Of a stretch of 6,755 bases of DNA, positions 1-6,128 are shown piece by piece. Both the position numbers and the translations under genes were made by a program. The stretch comes from Pseudomonadota bacterium (GTDB lineage Bacteria > Pseudomonadota > Gammaproteobacteria > Steroidobacterales > Steroidobacteraceae), in assembly GCA_021781775.1 (NCBI GenBank), contig JAJXWE010000088.1, positions 1 through 6,755 of the forward strand. Reading direction: 5' to 3'. Each line of letters opens with the position of its first letter. Positions within the stretch are counted from its first letter, which is position 1. The notes under the pieces are model-generated. The model ran no database searches. It had not been told where the DNA came from and saw only the letters and a list, made by a program, of their open reading frames with translations.

Positions 1-1182
1 CAGCACTACCTCAAGGTGCTCGGCGAGCGCCCGGTCGAGCGCCTCGAGCTCTCGAGCGTGCGCCTGATATTCAACGGCGCGGAGCCGATCTCGGTCGAGC
101 TGTGCGAGCAGTTCCTCGACCGCCTGGCGCCCGCCGGCCTGGCGCGCAACGCCATGTATCCGGTATACGGCCTGGCCGAAGCCTCCCTGGCGGTGAGCTT
201 CCCGCCCCCCGGAACTCCTATGCGCACGATCACGCTCAACCGGCATCGGCTCGGCGTGGGTGACGAGTTGCAACGCCTGGACGAGAATGCCCGGGATGCG
301 GTGCGGCTGATCTCGGAGGGCAGGGCGATTCCGTACTGCAATGTGCGTATCGCGAATGATGACGACCATCCGCTGCCCGATGAACGCATCGGCCATCTGC
401 ACATCCGCGGCGAGAATGTCACCGGCGGTTATTACGAGAACCCCGAGGCCAACGCCGCGGGCTTCACGGCCGATGGCTGGCTACGAACGGGCGATCTCGC
501 CCTGATGCATGACGGCGAGCTGTACGTTTCCGGGCGGGCGAAGGAGATCATTTTCATCAACGGCCAGAACTACTACCCCCATGATCTGGAGTCCATCGCG
601 CAGCGCATCGAGGGGCTCGAGCTCGGCAAAGTGGTGGCGATCGGCGTACGCCGGCCGCCTTCCGAGATCGAGCAGCTGGTGCTGTTCGTGCTGCACCGAG
701 GCAACATGGGGGACTTCCTGCCGCTCGCGAGCGCCGCGGCCCGGTTGATCAATGAGCAGACCGGCCTGCAGGTCGCCGAGGTAGTGCCCGTCAAGCGCAT
801 CCCCAAGACCACCAGCGGCAAGATCCAACGTCATCTGCTCGAGGCGCACTTTCGCGACGGCTTGTTCGATGCCGAACTCAACGAGCTCGCCGCGTTGCGC
901 ACAGCAACTCGCGGCCCGGAGTCAACCGCCCGCAGTGCGATCGAGGAGCAACTGCGGACGATCTGTGCCGCAGCGCTTGGTGGCAAGCGTCTCGATCTGA
1001 ACGATAACCTATTCGCGCTTGGCGCAGGTTCGCTGAAGCTCATCGAGATCCACGAGCAGATTGACCGCGAATATCCCGGCAGACTCGACCTGACTGAACT
1101 TTTCGACTTCCCAACCATCGGCAAGCTGGCGCAGCACCTTGAGGATAAGCTCAGCACGCCCCAGGAAGCCTGCCCGAAATGA
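1..1182 (+). CDS. Fatty acyl-AMP ligase with C-terminal carrier-protein domain (5' truncated by window edge)
   Basis: The frame is open from base 1, so the N-terminus (roughly 280 residues by comparison with FAAL-carrier proteins) lies outside; 393 residues are present. Numbering from base 1, visible adenylate-forming motifs are NGAEPI (25-30), YGLAEAS (56-62), GWLRTGDL with the ATP-ribose Asp at 165, the hinge and following segment GRAKEIIFINGQNYYPHD (178-195), and PKTTSGKIQ with the catalytic Lys at 274. The hinge wording is typical of the FAAL/FadD branch. A carrier domain follows (about 310-382), with LGAGSL and the phosphopantetheine Ser at 344. The Asp that usually precedes this Ser in ACPs is Gly here, more like a PCP. 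The family makes acyl-adenylates from free fatty acids and loads them onto a carrier thiol rather than CoA, so self-loading onto its own carrier is likely (inference). The acyl substrate and final product cannot be read from this fragment. Cytoplasmic. The stop overlaps an ATG (ATGA), suggesting a coupled gene once followed. Confidence 0.93.
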   Translation, partial: QHYLKVLGERPVERLELSSVRLIFNGAEPISVELCEQFLDRLAPAGLARNAMYPVYGLAEASLAVSFPPPGTPMRTITLNRHRLGVGDELQRLDENARDAVRLISEGRAIPYCNVRIANDDDHPLPDERIGHLHIRGENVTGGYYENPEANAAGFTADGWLRTGDLALMHDGELYVSGRAKEIIFINGQNYYPHDLESIAQRIEGLELGKVVAIGVRRPPSEIEQLVLFVLHRGNMGDFLPLASAAARLINEQTGLQVAEVVPVKRIPKTTSGKIQRHLLEAHFRDGLFDAELNELAALRTATRGPESTARSAIEEQLRTICAAALGGKRLDLNDNLFALGAGSLKLIEIHEQIDREYPGRLDLTELFDFPTIGKLAQHLEDKLSTPQEACPK

Positions 1183-1268
1183 CGATATCGAACGGCAAAA
1201 CCGCTTGGACTGCTCGAGCACCTCACAAAGCGCAGCCCTCAGCAGCCGTCTCTTGGGTCACAGATTAA
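1179..1268 (+). pseudogene. 29-codon ATGA-coupled ORF, possible truncated remnant of the next operon gene
   Basis: The stop of the acyl ligase overlaps an ATG in an ATGA arrangement, the usual sign of translational coupling inside an operon. The frame opened by this ATG begins MTISNGKTAW and runs 29 residues, ending in VSWVTD at a TAA (1266-1268). No domain is recognisable and the peptide is too short for the enzymes expected after a FAAL. It could be the beginning of a gene whose body was deleted, a real small protein, or a chance overlap. I favour a remnant, weakly. Confidence 0.25.
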
Positions 1269-1331
1269 TTCGACGGCAACCGCAGGACTCACTCCTCGAC
1301 GCCGCGCGGAAGAATCTGAAGCCACGAAAGA

Positions 1332-1352
1332 AGACGGCCATCGTCTCTTTTT
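1332..1352 (+). terminator. Weak Rho-independent terminator candidate downstream of the acyl ligase operon
   Basis: AGACG (1332-1336) pairs with CGTCT (1342-1346). An extra G-T pair at 1337/1341 would reduce the loop to CCA. Five Ts follow at 1348-1352. A purine-rich flank (GAAAG, 1326-1330) could extend the pairing into the T run with one bulged A. The stem is short, so termination may be partial. It lies about 150 bp after the acyl ligase stop. Confidence 0.4.
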
Positions 1353-1360
1353 GGGGGAGA

Positions 1361-1420
1361 GGAGCGTCGCCTTGAAGCGAGGACTCCGCCCTGCGACAGG
1401 GCGGTTGAAGCGGGAGCGTC
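1361..1420 (+). repeat. Paired direct repeats around a perfect hairpin
   Basis: The order is GGAGCGTC (1361-1368), TTGAAGCG (1372-1379), a perfect 8-bp hairpin CCGCCCTG-CGA-CAGGGCGG (1386-1404), TTGAAGCG (1405-1412), GGAGCGTC (1413-1420). Both octamers are therefore duplicated exactly, each copy falling on either side of the hairpin. The hairpin has no T tract and is not an intrinsic terminator. The arrangement suggests a structured RNA or a protein- or recombinase-binding site. I do not recognise a named family. Confidence 0.6.
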
Positions 1421-1433
1421 ACAACGGAGGAGC

Positions 1434-1499
1434 GGCTGCAGCGTCGCGCCGGTGCAGTACCCGCTATCGGAGCCCATCCACCGCAGATCCCCTGCAGCC
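1434..1499 (+). other. Nested long-range inverted repeat, possible RNA stem
   Basis: GGCTGCAG (1434-1441) is the exact reverse complement of CTGCAGCC (1492-1499). Inside it, CGGTG (1450-1454) pairs with CACCG (1479-1483). The two helices are nested, so a transcript could form a branched or elongated hairpin just downstream of the repeat block at 1361-1420. Each helix alone is short enough to occur by chance in GC-rich DNA; the nesting is what makes it worth listing. Confidence 0.35.
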
Positions 1500-1524
1500 A
1501 CATCGCGCAGCGAGTTATTTTGTT

Positions 1525-1530
1525 TATCAT
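1525..1530 (+). promoter_or_regulatory. Possible -10 element for the candidate small RNA
   Basis: TATCAT matches the sigma-70 -10 consensus at five of six bases and sits in a locally AT-rich patch (about 1514-1530) within otherwise GC-rich DNA, just upstream of the hairpin-terminator unit. No good -35 hexamer is present at 16-18 bp spacing, so the call is weak and another sigma factor or an activator would be needed. Confidence 0.22.
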
Positions 1531-1536
1531 CCCTGA

Positions 1537-1637
1537 CGGAGCAACCCAATCTCTTGACCCAACGTGCTATCGACCCCCCCAAACCTTGCACGTTGGGATG
1601 CTTGCCGGCGGGATCGCGGATCTCGCCGGTTTTTTTT
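1537..1637 (+). ncRNA. Candidate small regulatory RNA with a C7 loop and terminal terminator
   Basis: The unit has a perfect 10-bp stem, CCCAACGTGC (1558-1567) with GCACGTTGGG (1588-1597), closing a 20-nt loop that contains seven consecutive C residues (1574-1580). Seven bases later begins an 11-pair terminator stem ending in eight Ts (1605-1637). A TATCAT element upstream would place the 5' end near 1537, giving a transcript of about 100 nt. C-rich single-stranded loops are a known way for bacterial sRNAs to pair with Shine-Dalgarno sequences, so translational repression in trans is a reasonable inference. No coding frame explains the structure and I do not recognise it as a named Rfam family. 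Alternatively it is the 3' end of a longer structured transcript that includes 1361-1499, or an attenuator. The 5' end is a guess; the 3' end is firm. Confidence 0.45.
1605..1637 (+). terminator. Strong Rho-independent terminator
   Basis: CCGGCG (1605-1610) pairs with CGCCGG (1624-1629), continued by a G-T wobble (1611/1623) and GATC with GATC (1612-1615 / 1619-1622), closing a 3-nt GCG loop. Eight consecutive Ts follow (1630-1637). All the elements of an intrinsic terminator are present on the plus strand. No protein gene ends nearby on that strand, so it most likely terminates a non-coding transcript. Confidence 0.88.
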
Positions 1638-1645
1638 CGTGACGG

Positions 1646-1798
1646 TCAGACCGACGCGCCCCTGCACAAGTACCGTCCGTATATCGGCACGCGCGTCGGC
1701 CGCGCAGCGTCCACGACAGAGTGTAGCTCTTGTGTTCCCTCAAGATCGACACGAGCGGGTGGCTGATGCATGATCTGCTCCACGGGCACGATGGACAT
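1646..1798 (-). pseudogene. 50-codon ORF resembling the first half of a CBS domain, probable gene remnant
   Basis: The minus-strand ATG at 1798 opens a 50-residue frame that starts MSIVPVEQIMHQPP, continues with RVDLEGTQEL (16-25) and contains TRVPIYGRYL (35-44), then stops at 1646. CBS units typically have an IM pair near the start, a V-D/S-x-x-x-T step, and a PV/PI pair about 29 residues after the Met; here the spacing from M10 to P38 is 28. A full CBS protein has at least two such units (about 120-140 residues), so this would be only the front end. No strong ribosome-binding site is seen. CBS proteins often lie near Usp genes and ion transporters, which fits the neighbourhood, but a chance match in a 50-codon frame cannot be excluded. 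Confidence 0.25.
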
Positions 1799-2037
1799 CT
1801 GACCGTGCGGTCGTTCTCTGCGGAGACGGTTCCGGAGCTGAGTTGAACGAGAAGTGCGAGCGTGGACGAGGATAGAGGCGCATGGGACGTCGTTGCAGCC
1901 GAGGCCCGATGCCTCAAGTCACGCGTGAGTGGCCATGACCCCGCGCAACGCTGCGACGGCGAGCGCGTGTTGCATGTCTACGCGACCCGCGGTGCGGTGT
2001 GACAAGGTGCGGCCCATCCCCAAGGGCTTCAGATCAC

Positions 2038-4473
2038 ATGAGCGCTACTGAAAATCCTGGCCTAAGTCCGGCCGAAGCGAGCGCCCGGCTGACCCATATC
2101 GGCCCGAATCGCCTCTTCACACCCGCTCCCGTGCGCTTTTGGACGATCGCCGGCCAGGAGATCACCGAGCCAATGATCCTGTTGCTGCTCACCGTGGGGG
2201 TGTTCTACACCTTGTGGGGCGGGCTCGGGGACGCGATCACCATCTTCACGGTCATCCTCCTCCTCGTGGGCGCGGAGGTCGTCAATGAGTTGCGCGCCAA
2301 GCGCGCCATCGCCGAGCTCGAGCGCCTTTCCACCCCCAAGACGCGCGTACGCCGCGTCGGTGAGGTCGCGATGGTGGAAGCGGAGACGGTCGTGCCGGGG
2401 GACGTGTTGATCCTCGCCCGGGGAGTACGGCTCGCGGCCGACGCCGAGCTCACCGTCGCCGTCAATCTGAGCGTCGATGCATCAGTGCTCACGGGCGAGT
2501 CCCAGCCGCTCGAAAGGACAGTGGGTGACGCCGTCCACGCCGGTACGATAGTGCTTTCCGGTGAAGGCGAAGCCGTAGTGACAGCAACGGGCCTTGCAAC
2601 TCGCCTCGGCCAACTCGGGACGCAACTCGCCGCCGTAAGGCCGCCGAAGACGCCGCTGCAAGTGGCGATGCGATCTTTGGCAGGGAAACTCGTTTGGGTC
2701 GCCGTATTGTTCTCGATCGCGATCCCGCTCATCGGCATCGTGCGCGGCGGCGACGTGCGGCTGATGATCCTTACCGGTCTGTCGCTCGCGTTCGCCATCA
2801 TTCCGGAGGAGCTGCCGATCGTCATCACCATGGTCCTCGGCCTCGGCGCGTATCGGCTGTCGCGGCAGAACTTCCTGGTCAAGCGGCTACGCGCGGCCGA
2901 GACGCTGGGCGCGGCAACCGTGATCCTCACGGACAAGACCGGCACGTTGACCGAGAGCCGAATGCGGGTGGCCGCCATATGGCCCGAGGGGCGGGAGCGA
3001 ACGGTGCTCGAGGCCGCGCTGGCTACGGCCTCCTCAGCGCTTCCAGACGCCCTGGAGCAAGCCATGGCGGATCGCGCAAGAGAGTTCGGAGTGACCCGGC
3101 CCCGCGGGGAAATCCTCCGTCTAAGAGAGCCCGGCGAGGGTGGACGCACCAAGGCGGTCCTGTTGCGCCGCGAGGACGGATCTTTGTATGTTCACCTTAC
3201 GGGCGCGCCCGAGGAAGTCTTTGTGCACTGCCGTGAAGTATCGCAGGCGTTTCGAGCGCAGCTCGACACTGAGACCGGCAAGGGACGGCGAGTCATTGCA
3301 ACCGCGATGCGGCGCGTGGACGTGCGGGAGGAGAGCCGCACGCTCGAGGCGCTTGAACAGGACCTCGATCTCAAGGGCATCGTCTCCCTGGCCGACCCGC
3401 CTCGCGCCGGCGTGAGGGAAACGCTGGCGCAGCTTGCGGGCGCGGGCATTCGGACCATCATGGTCACAGGCGATCACCCCGCCACCGCTGCCGCCATCGC
3501 ACGTGAGGTCGGCATCCCAGCGAACTTCGTGCTCAGTGGCGAGCAGGTGGATCTCCTCGACGACGCCGCACTGGCTCAGACAGTAGCCGGTGTGTCGGTC
3601 TTCGCCCGCGCGACACCGCATCATAAATACCGGCTGTTGAGGATTTTGCAGAAAAGAGGTGAGATCGTGGCAGTAACCGGCGATGGAGTCAACGACGCGC
3701 TGGCGCTCAAGGCCGCGGACGTTGGAATTGCCATGGGCATCAAGGGCACGGACGTCGCTCGGGAGGCGGCGCAGGCCGTGCTGGCCGATGACAACTACAC
3801 CACCTTGGCTCGCGGCGTGTTCGAGGGGCGTCACTTTTTCGACAATCTCAGGAAGGGCATCGATTACTATCTCGCAGTCAAGGTTGGCCTGATCGCCATC
3901 TTCCTGCTGCCGGTCGTAGCCGGGCTACCGCTTCCGTTCTCGCCCATCCAGATTATCGTGCTGGAGCTTTTCATGGATCTCGCGGCATCGGCGGGCTTCG
4001 TGGCCGAGCCTCCCGAAGAGGATATCGCTCGACGCCCGCCCCGCCGCGCGGGCGCTGGCCTGATCGACGCCCCTGCAGTGCGGTCAATCCTCTTCAAAGG
4101 CGCACTGCTGTTCGTAGCGGTCATGGCCAGCTACGCCTGGGCGCAGTGGCGCGGCCTGTCGCCTGCCGCGGTGCAGAGCTGCGCGTTCGCAGCTTGGATC
4201 GTAGGCCACATCGCCATGGCGTTCATCTCGCGGAGCGATCGCGAGTGGATCGTTCGCTACGGGCTCTTTTCCAACGGCACCATGAACGTCTGGGCGGTTG
4301 CAGCGCTCGGCTTCCTGCTGCTCGCGATCTACGTTGCACCGCTGCGCAAAGCGATGCACTTCGGCGTGGTGGCGCCGCAAGAACTGGCCATCGCCGCAGC
4401 CCTGGCGTTGCTTCTGACCGCACCGGCGGAACTCAGAAAGAGCCTGATACGGGCAGTCAAGCGCGAACAGTGA
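2038..4473 (+). CDS. Cation-transporting P-type ATPase, compact PEELP type
   Basis: This is an 811-residue integral inner-membrane ATPase. In order: an N-terminal cation-ATPase segment (GLSPAEASARL, 8-18; IGPN, 21-24), TM1-TM2 (about 45-85), the actuator domain with TGES (152-155), TM3-TM4 (about 217-270) with PEELP (256-260), the phosphorylation site DKTGT with Asp299, a short nucleotide-binding domain, TGD (477-479), the hinge TGDGVND (547-553), then hydrophobic C-terminal segments TM5-TM10. There is no heavy-metal-associated domain and no CPC/CPx motif, so it is not a Cu/Zn/Cd P1B pump. The TM4 and TM6 wording fits the P2/P3-like bacterial group; the transported ion is not determined. Oddities: the usual KGAPE reads TGAPE (388-392), the hinge is NDALAL rather than NDAPAL, and Lys615 sits within TM5. 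I chose ATG 2038 because the family's conserved N-terminus follows directly and AAGGG (2022-2026) lies 11 bp upstream; an in-frame GTG at 1999 would add 13 unremarkable residues. A Usp remnant follows after 90 bp. Confidence 0.96.
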   Translation: MSATENPGLSPAEASARLTHIGPNRLFTPAPVRFWTIAGQEITEPMILLLLTVGVFYTLWGGLGDAITIFTVILLLVGAEVVNELRAKRAIAELERLSTPKTRVRRVGEVAMVEAETVVPGDVLILARGVRLAADAELTVAVNLSVDASVLTGESQPLERTVGDAVHAGTIVLSGEGEAVVTATGLATRLGQLGTQLAAVRPPKTPLQVAMRSLAGKLVWVAVLFSIAIPLIGIVRGGDVRLMILTGLSLAFAIIPEELPIVITMVLGLGAYRLSRQNFLVKRLRAAETLGAATVILTDKTGTLTESRMRVAAIWPEGRERTVLEAALATASSALPDALEQAMADRAREFGVTRPRGEILRLREPGEGGRTKAVLLRREDGSLYVHLTGAPEEVFVHCREVSQAFRAQLDTETGKGRRVIATAMRRVDVREESRTLEALEQDLDLKGIVSLADPPRAGVRETLAQLAGAGIRTIMVTGDHPATAAAIAREVGIPANFVLSGEQVDLLDDAALAQTVAGVSVFARATPHHKYRLLRILQKRGEIVAVTGDGVNDALALKAADVGIAMGIKGTDVAREAAQAVLADDNYTTLARGVFEGRHFFDNLRKGIDYYLAVKVGLIAIFLLPVVAGLPLPFSPIQIIVLELFMDLAASAGFVAEPPEEDIARRPPRRAGAGLIDAPAVRSILFKGALLFVAVMASYAWAQWRGLSPAAVQSCAFAAWIVGHIAMAFISRSDREWIVRYGLFSNGTMNVWAVAALGFLLLAIYVAPLRKAMHFGVVAPQELAIAAALALLLTAPAELRKSLIRAVKREQ

Positions 4474-4550
4474 CTGCCCATTGCCACTCGCAGACCAGAT
4501 GCATCGTGAAGACGCAGGCTAATCGCTCGTATCGTCCGCGAGAGATCGCT

Positions 4551-4556
4551 GGGGAG
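4551..4556 (+). promoter_or_regulatory. Ribosome-binding site of the Usp gene
   Basis: GGGGAG ends 7 bp before the ATG at 4564. This fixes the true start of the universal stress protein gene in the frame of its N-terminal strand, which is not the frame of its C-terminal half, and so supports a frameshift rather than an internal start. Confidence 0.6.
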
Positions 4557-4563
4557 CATACCA

Positions 4564-4966
4564 ATGGCCACACAGCGCATCCTGGCTGCAACTGATGGCT
4601 CCGCCGGGGCACACCGCGCAGGTCTTGCGCCGACGGCCGCTGCGCATGGCGGGAAAGGACTCCGCCGAGGAAGTTCGGCAGCTGGCACACGCCGAGGGCG
4701 GCGGCAGGGAGGCGGAGGAATTGCTGGCCGATCGCATACCGCGCGACGCCCAGGTGCGGGCACATCGTAGTGGCGCGCGCAAGGTCGCTACCCGGATGCT
4801 GTGGGGCGACACAGCGAAGGAAATCATCGGTGCAGTACGCAGCGAGCGGTGCCACATCCTCGTCGTGGGCCGGCGCGGGCGTGGCCAGGTCGCAGGATTG
4901 CTGCTCGGAAGCCTCTCGCAGCAAGCGGTGTCTTGCGCCCCGTGCATCGACGTCGTCGTTCCGTGA
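4564..4966 (+). pseudogene. Universal stress protein (UspA family), frameshifted and internally shortened
   Basis: From the ATG at 4564 the first frame gives MATQRILAATDGSAGAHRA, the classical Usp first strand with the nucleotide-contacting Asp11. It then degenerates into Ala/Gly/Arg-rich translation. The C-terminal half is in the +1 frame, with helix EEVRQLAHAE, the segment KVATRMLWGDTAKEII, then HILVVGRRGRGQ and LLLGSLSQQAV. These carry the complete G-2x-G-9x-G-S nucleotide-binding motif (4868-4912), ending VVVP before TGA 4964-4966. The shift lies between about 4615 and 4655. The whole span is 403 nt, a little short for a 140-150 residue Usp, and the usual second strand (LHVV-like) and first helix are missing in every frame. 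That suggests a small deletion with frameshift rather than a single-base read error. Usp proteins are cytoplasmic, often ATP-binding, stress-response factors. The gene is 90 bp after the ATPase on the same strand with no terminator between, so co-transcription is likely. A sequencing error cannot be excluded. Confidence 0.8.
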
Positions 4967-5003
4967 GGTGTGGCCTCTATACCGCCCGGGGCCGGCCGGC
5001 CGA

Positions 5004-6125
5004 TCATGCCATCGTGGCGATCGTCTGGCGGAAGCGCGCGAGCGCGAGACCGAAGAGGACCGACCCGATCACGGCGATGGCGAGGAACTGCGGCCAGACG
5101 GTGGCGAAGCCCGCACCGCGAAAGAGGATCGCCTGAGCGAGCATGACGAAGTGCGTATTGGGCGCGGCGAGCATGAGGTACTGCACCGCCTGCGGCATGC
5201 TCTCGCGCGGGGTGGTGCCGCCGGAGAGCATCTGCAGCGGCAGCAACACGAGCATCAGCAGCAGGGCGAACTGCGGCATGGAACGCGCGACGGTGCCGAG
5301 AAATATCCCCATGGCGCTGGTTGCGAACAGCTGCAGCGCTGTTCCGGCCAGGAACAGTGCAAGAGAGCCCTGGATCGGCACGGACAGGACTCGCCGCACC
5401 ACGAATTCGAGCGAGAACGCGGAGGCGGCGAGCACCACTAGGCCCATGGCCCAGACCTTGCTCAGCATGATCTCGAAGGGGGCCACCGGCATGACGAGGA
5501 GATGCTCGACCGTCCCGTGCTCGCGCTCGCGGATAAGCGCTGCACCCGCGAGCACGATGGAGAGCATCGTGACGTTATCGATCACGGACATGATGGCGCC
5601 GAACCAGGATTTGTTGAGCTCGGGATTGAACCGCACCCGCAGCGCAAGGCCCACCGGAGGCTCGGCAATCTTGCGGTAGCGCTGGGCAAAGGCCAGCACT
5701 TCATCGTTAACAATGGTCTGTATGTAACCGCTGCCTGTGAAAGCCTGCGTCATGCGAGTGGCGTCCACGTTCAGCTGAATCGTCGGCTGGCGGCCGCGCA
5801 GCACGTCGCGCTGGAAGTCCGGAGGAATGACGAGAGCGAACGTGTCGAGGCCCGCGTCCATTCGAGTGTCCATCTCGGACTGCGTGATCAGCTCTGGCGG
5901 CAGGAAATACGGAGGATAGAACGCGTTGACGATCCGCAAGGACAGCGGGGAGCCATCCTCGTTGACGATGGCGATCGGCGCCTTGGTGAGGGTCTCCGGC
6001 ATTGCCGTCGCCCTCGTATAGACGGAAAATGTGAACGCGTAAACGATCAGCACCAGCATGATCGGATCGCGCGCGAGGCTGCGCAGCTCCTTGACGCCGA
6101 GGTGGAATATGTTGGCGGCGCGCAT
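5004..6125 (-). CDS. yhhJ: ABC-2 type permease, YhhJ family
   Basis: The 373-residue product matches E. coli YhhJ (about 375 residues) along its whole length as I recall it. Shared landmarks are NIFHLGVKELRSL (5-17), the first membrane segment (about 21-38), a large extracytoplasmic domain (about 41-175) with FYPPYFLPPE (69-78), VIPPDFQRDVL (99-109), NVDATRM (119-125) and AFTGSGYIQ (128-136), then TM2 (176-198). The cytoplasmic coupling segment REREHGTVEHLLVMP (199-213) precedes four further membrane segments, with LLPLQMLSGG (294-303) and PRESMP (306-311). It is the integral-membrane partner of an ABC exporter in the cytoplasmic membrane; the substrate is unknown. Its ATG lies 3 bp after the rbbA stop, with AGGAG inside the end of rbbA, so the two are co-translated. 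It converges on the Usp remnant with 37 bp between the stops. The gene looks intact. Confidence 0.96.
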   Translation of the reverse strand: MRAANIFHLGVKELRSLARDPIMLVLIVYAFTFSVYTRATAMPETLTKAPIAIVNEDGSPLSLRIVNAFYPPYFLPPELITQSEMDTRMDAGLDTFALVIPPDFQRDVLRGRQPTIQLNVDATRMTQAFTGSGYIQTIVNDEVLAFAQRYRKIAEPPVGLALRVRFNPELNKSWFGAIMSVIDNVTMLSIVLAGAALIREREHGTVEHLLVMPVAPFEIMLSKVWAMGLVVLAASAFSLEFVVRRVLSVPIQGSLALFLAGTALQLFATSAMGIFLGTVARSMPQFALLLMLVLLPLQMLSGGTTPRESMPQAVQYLMLAAPNTHFVMLAQAILFRGAGFATVWPQFLAIAVIGSVLFGLALARFRQTIATMA

Positions 6126-6128
6126 GGG

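Larger units (their letters stand above)
1183..2037. other. Long intergenic region without a convincing intact gene
   Basis: About 855 bp separate the acyl ligase stop from the ATPase start. Open frames here are short or look like chance frames in GC-rich DNA, with no known domain except a possible half CBS unit on the minus strand (1646-1798). What the stretch does contain is RNA-like structure, concentrated in 1332-1637: a weak terminator, paired direct repeats around a hairpin, a long-range stem, and a hairpin-plus-terminator unit, each listed separately. From 1799 to 2037 I see only a 5-bp hairpin (1901-1915) and no recognisable promoter; the ATPase promoter must lie somewhere here but cannot be placed. 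Confidence 0.7.

Noticed and set aside
745..752. TTGATCAA as a core of an FNR/ANR-type site
   Set aside because: The half-sites lack the 4-bp spacer of an FNR box and it lies inside the acyl ligase coding sequence.
1554..1559. TTGACC as a -35 promoter element
   Set aside because: No -10-like sequence lies at 16-18 bp downstream (C-rich there), and it runs into the 10-bp stem.
1289..1591. A 100-codon minus-strand open frame across the structured block
   Set aside because: It has no domain or plausible ribosome-binding site, and its length fits chance in GC-rich DNA. The inverted and direct repeats explain the region better.
1901..1915. Hairpin GAGGC-CCGAT-GCCTC upstream of the ATPase as an operator or terminator
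   Set aside because: The stem is only 5 bp, with no T tract and no second copy. This is expected by chance.
1999..2037. GTG at 1999 as the ATPase start
   Set aside because: It would add 13 residues with no family similarity and has no ribosome-binding site. The ATG at 2038 fits the conserved N-terminus better.
2205..3152. A 315-codon minus-strand open frame inside the ATPase gene
   Set aside because: It is Ser/Arg/Thr-rich with no domain, and is the expected antisense shadow of a GC-rich gene whose plus-strand motifs are all in place.
4990..5001. 12-bp GC palindrome between the convergent usp and yhhJ stops, as a bidirectional terminator
   Set aside because: There is no T tract on either strand and no loop. 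It looks like simple GC-rich sequence.
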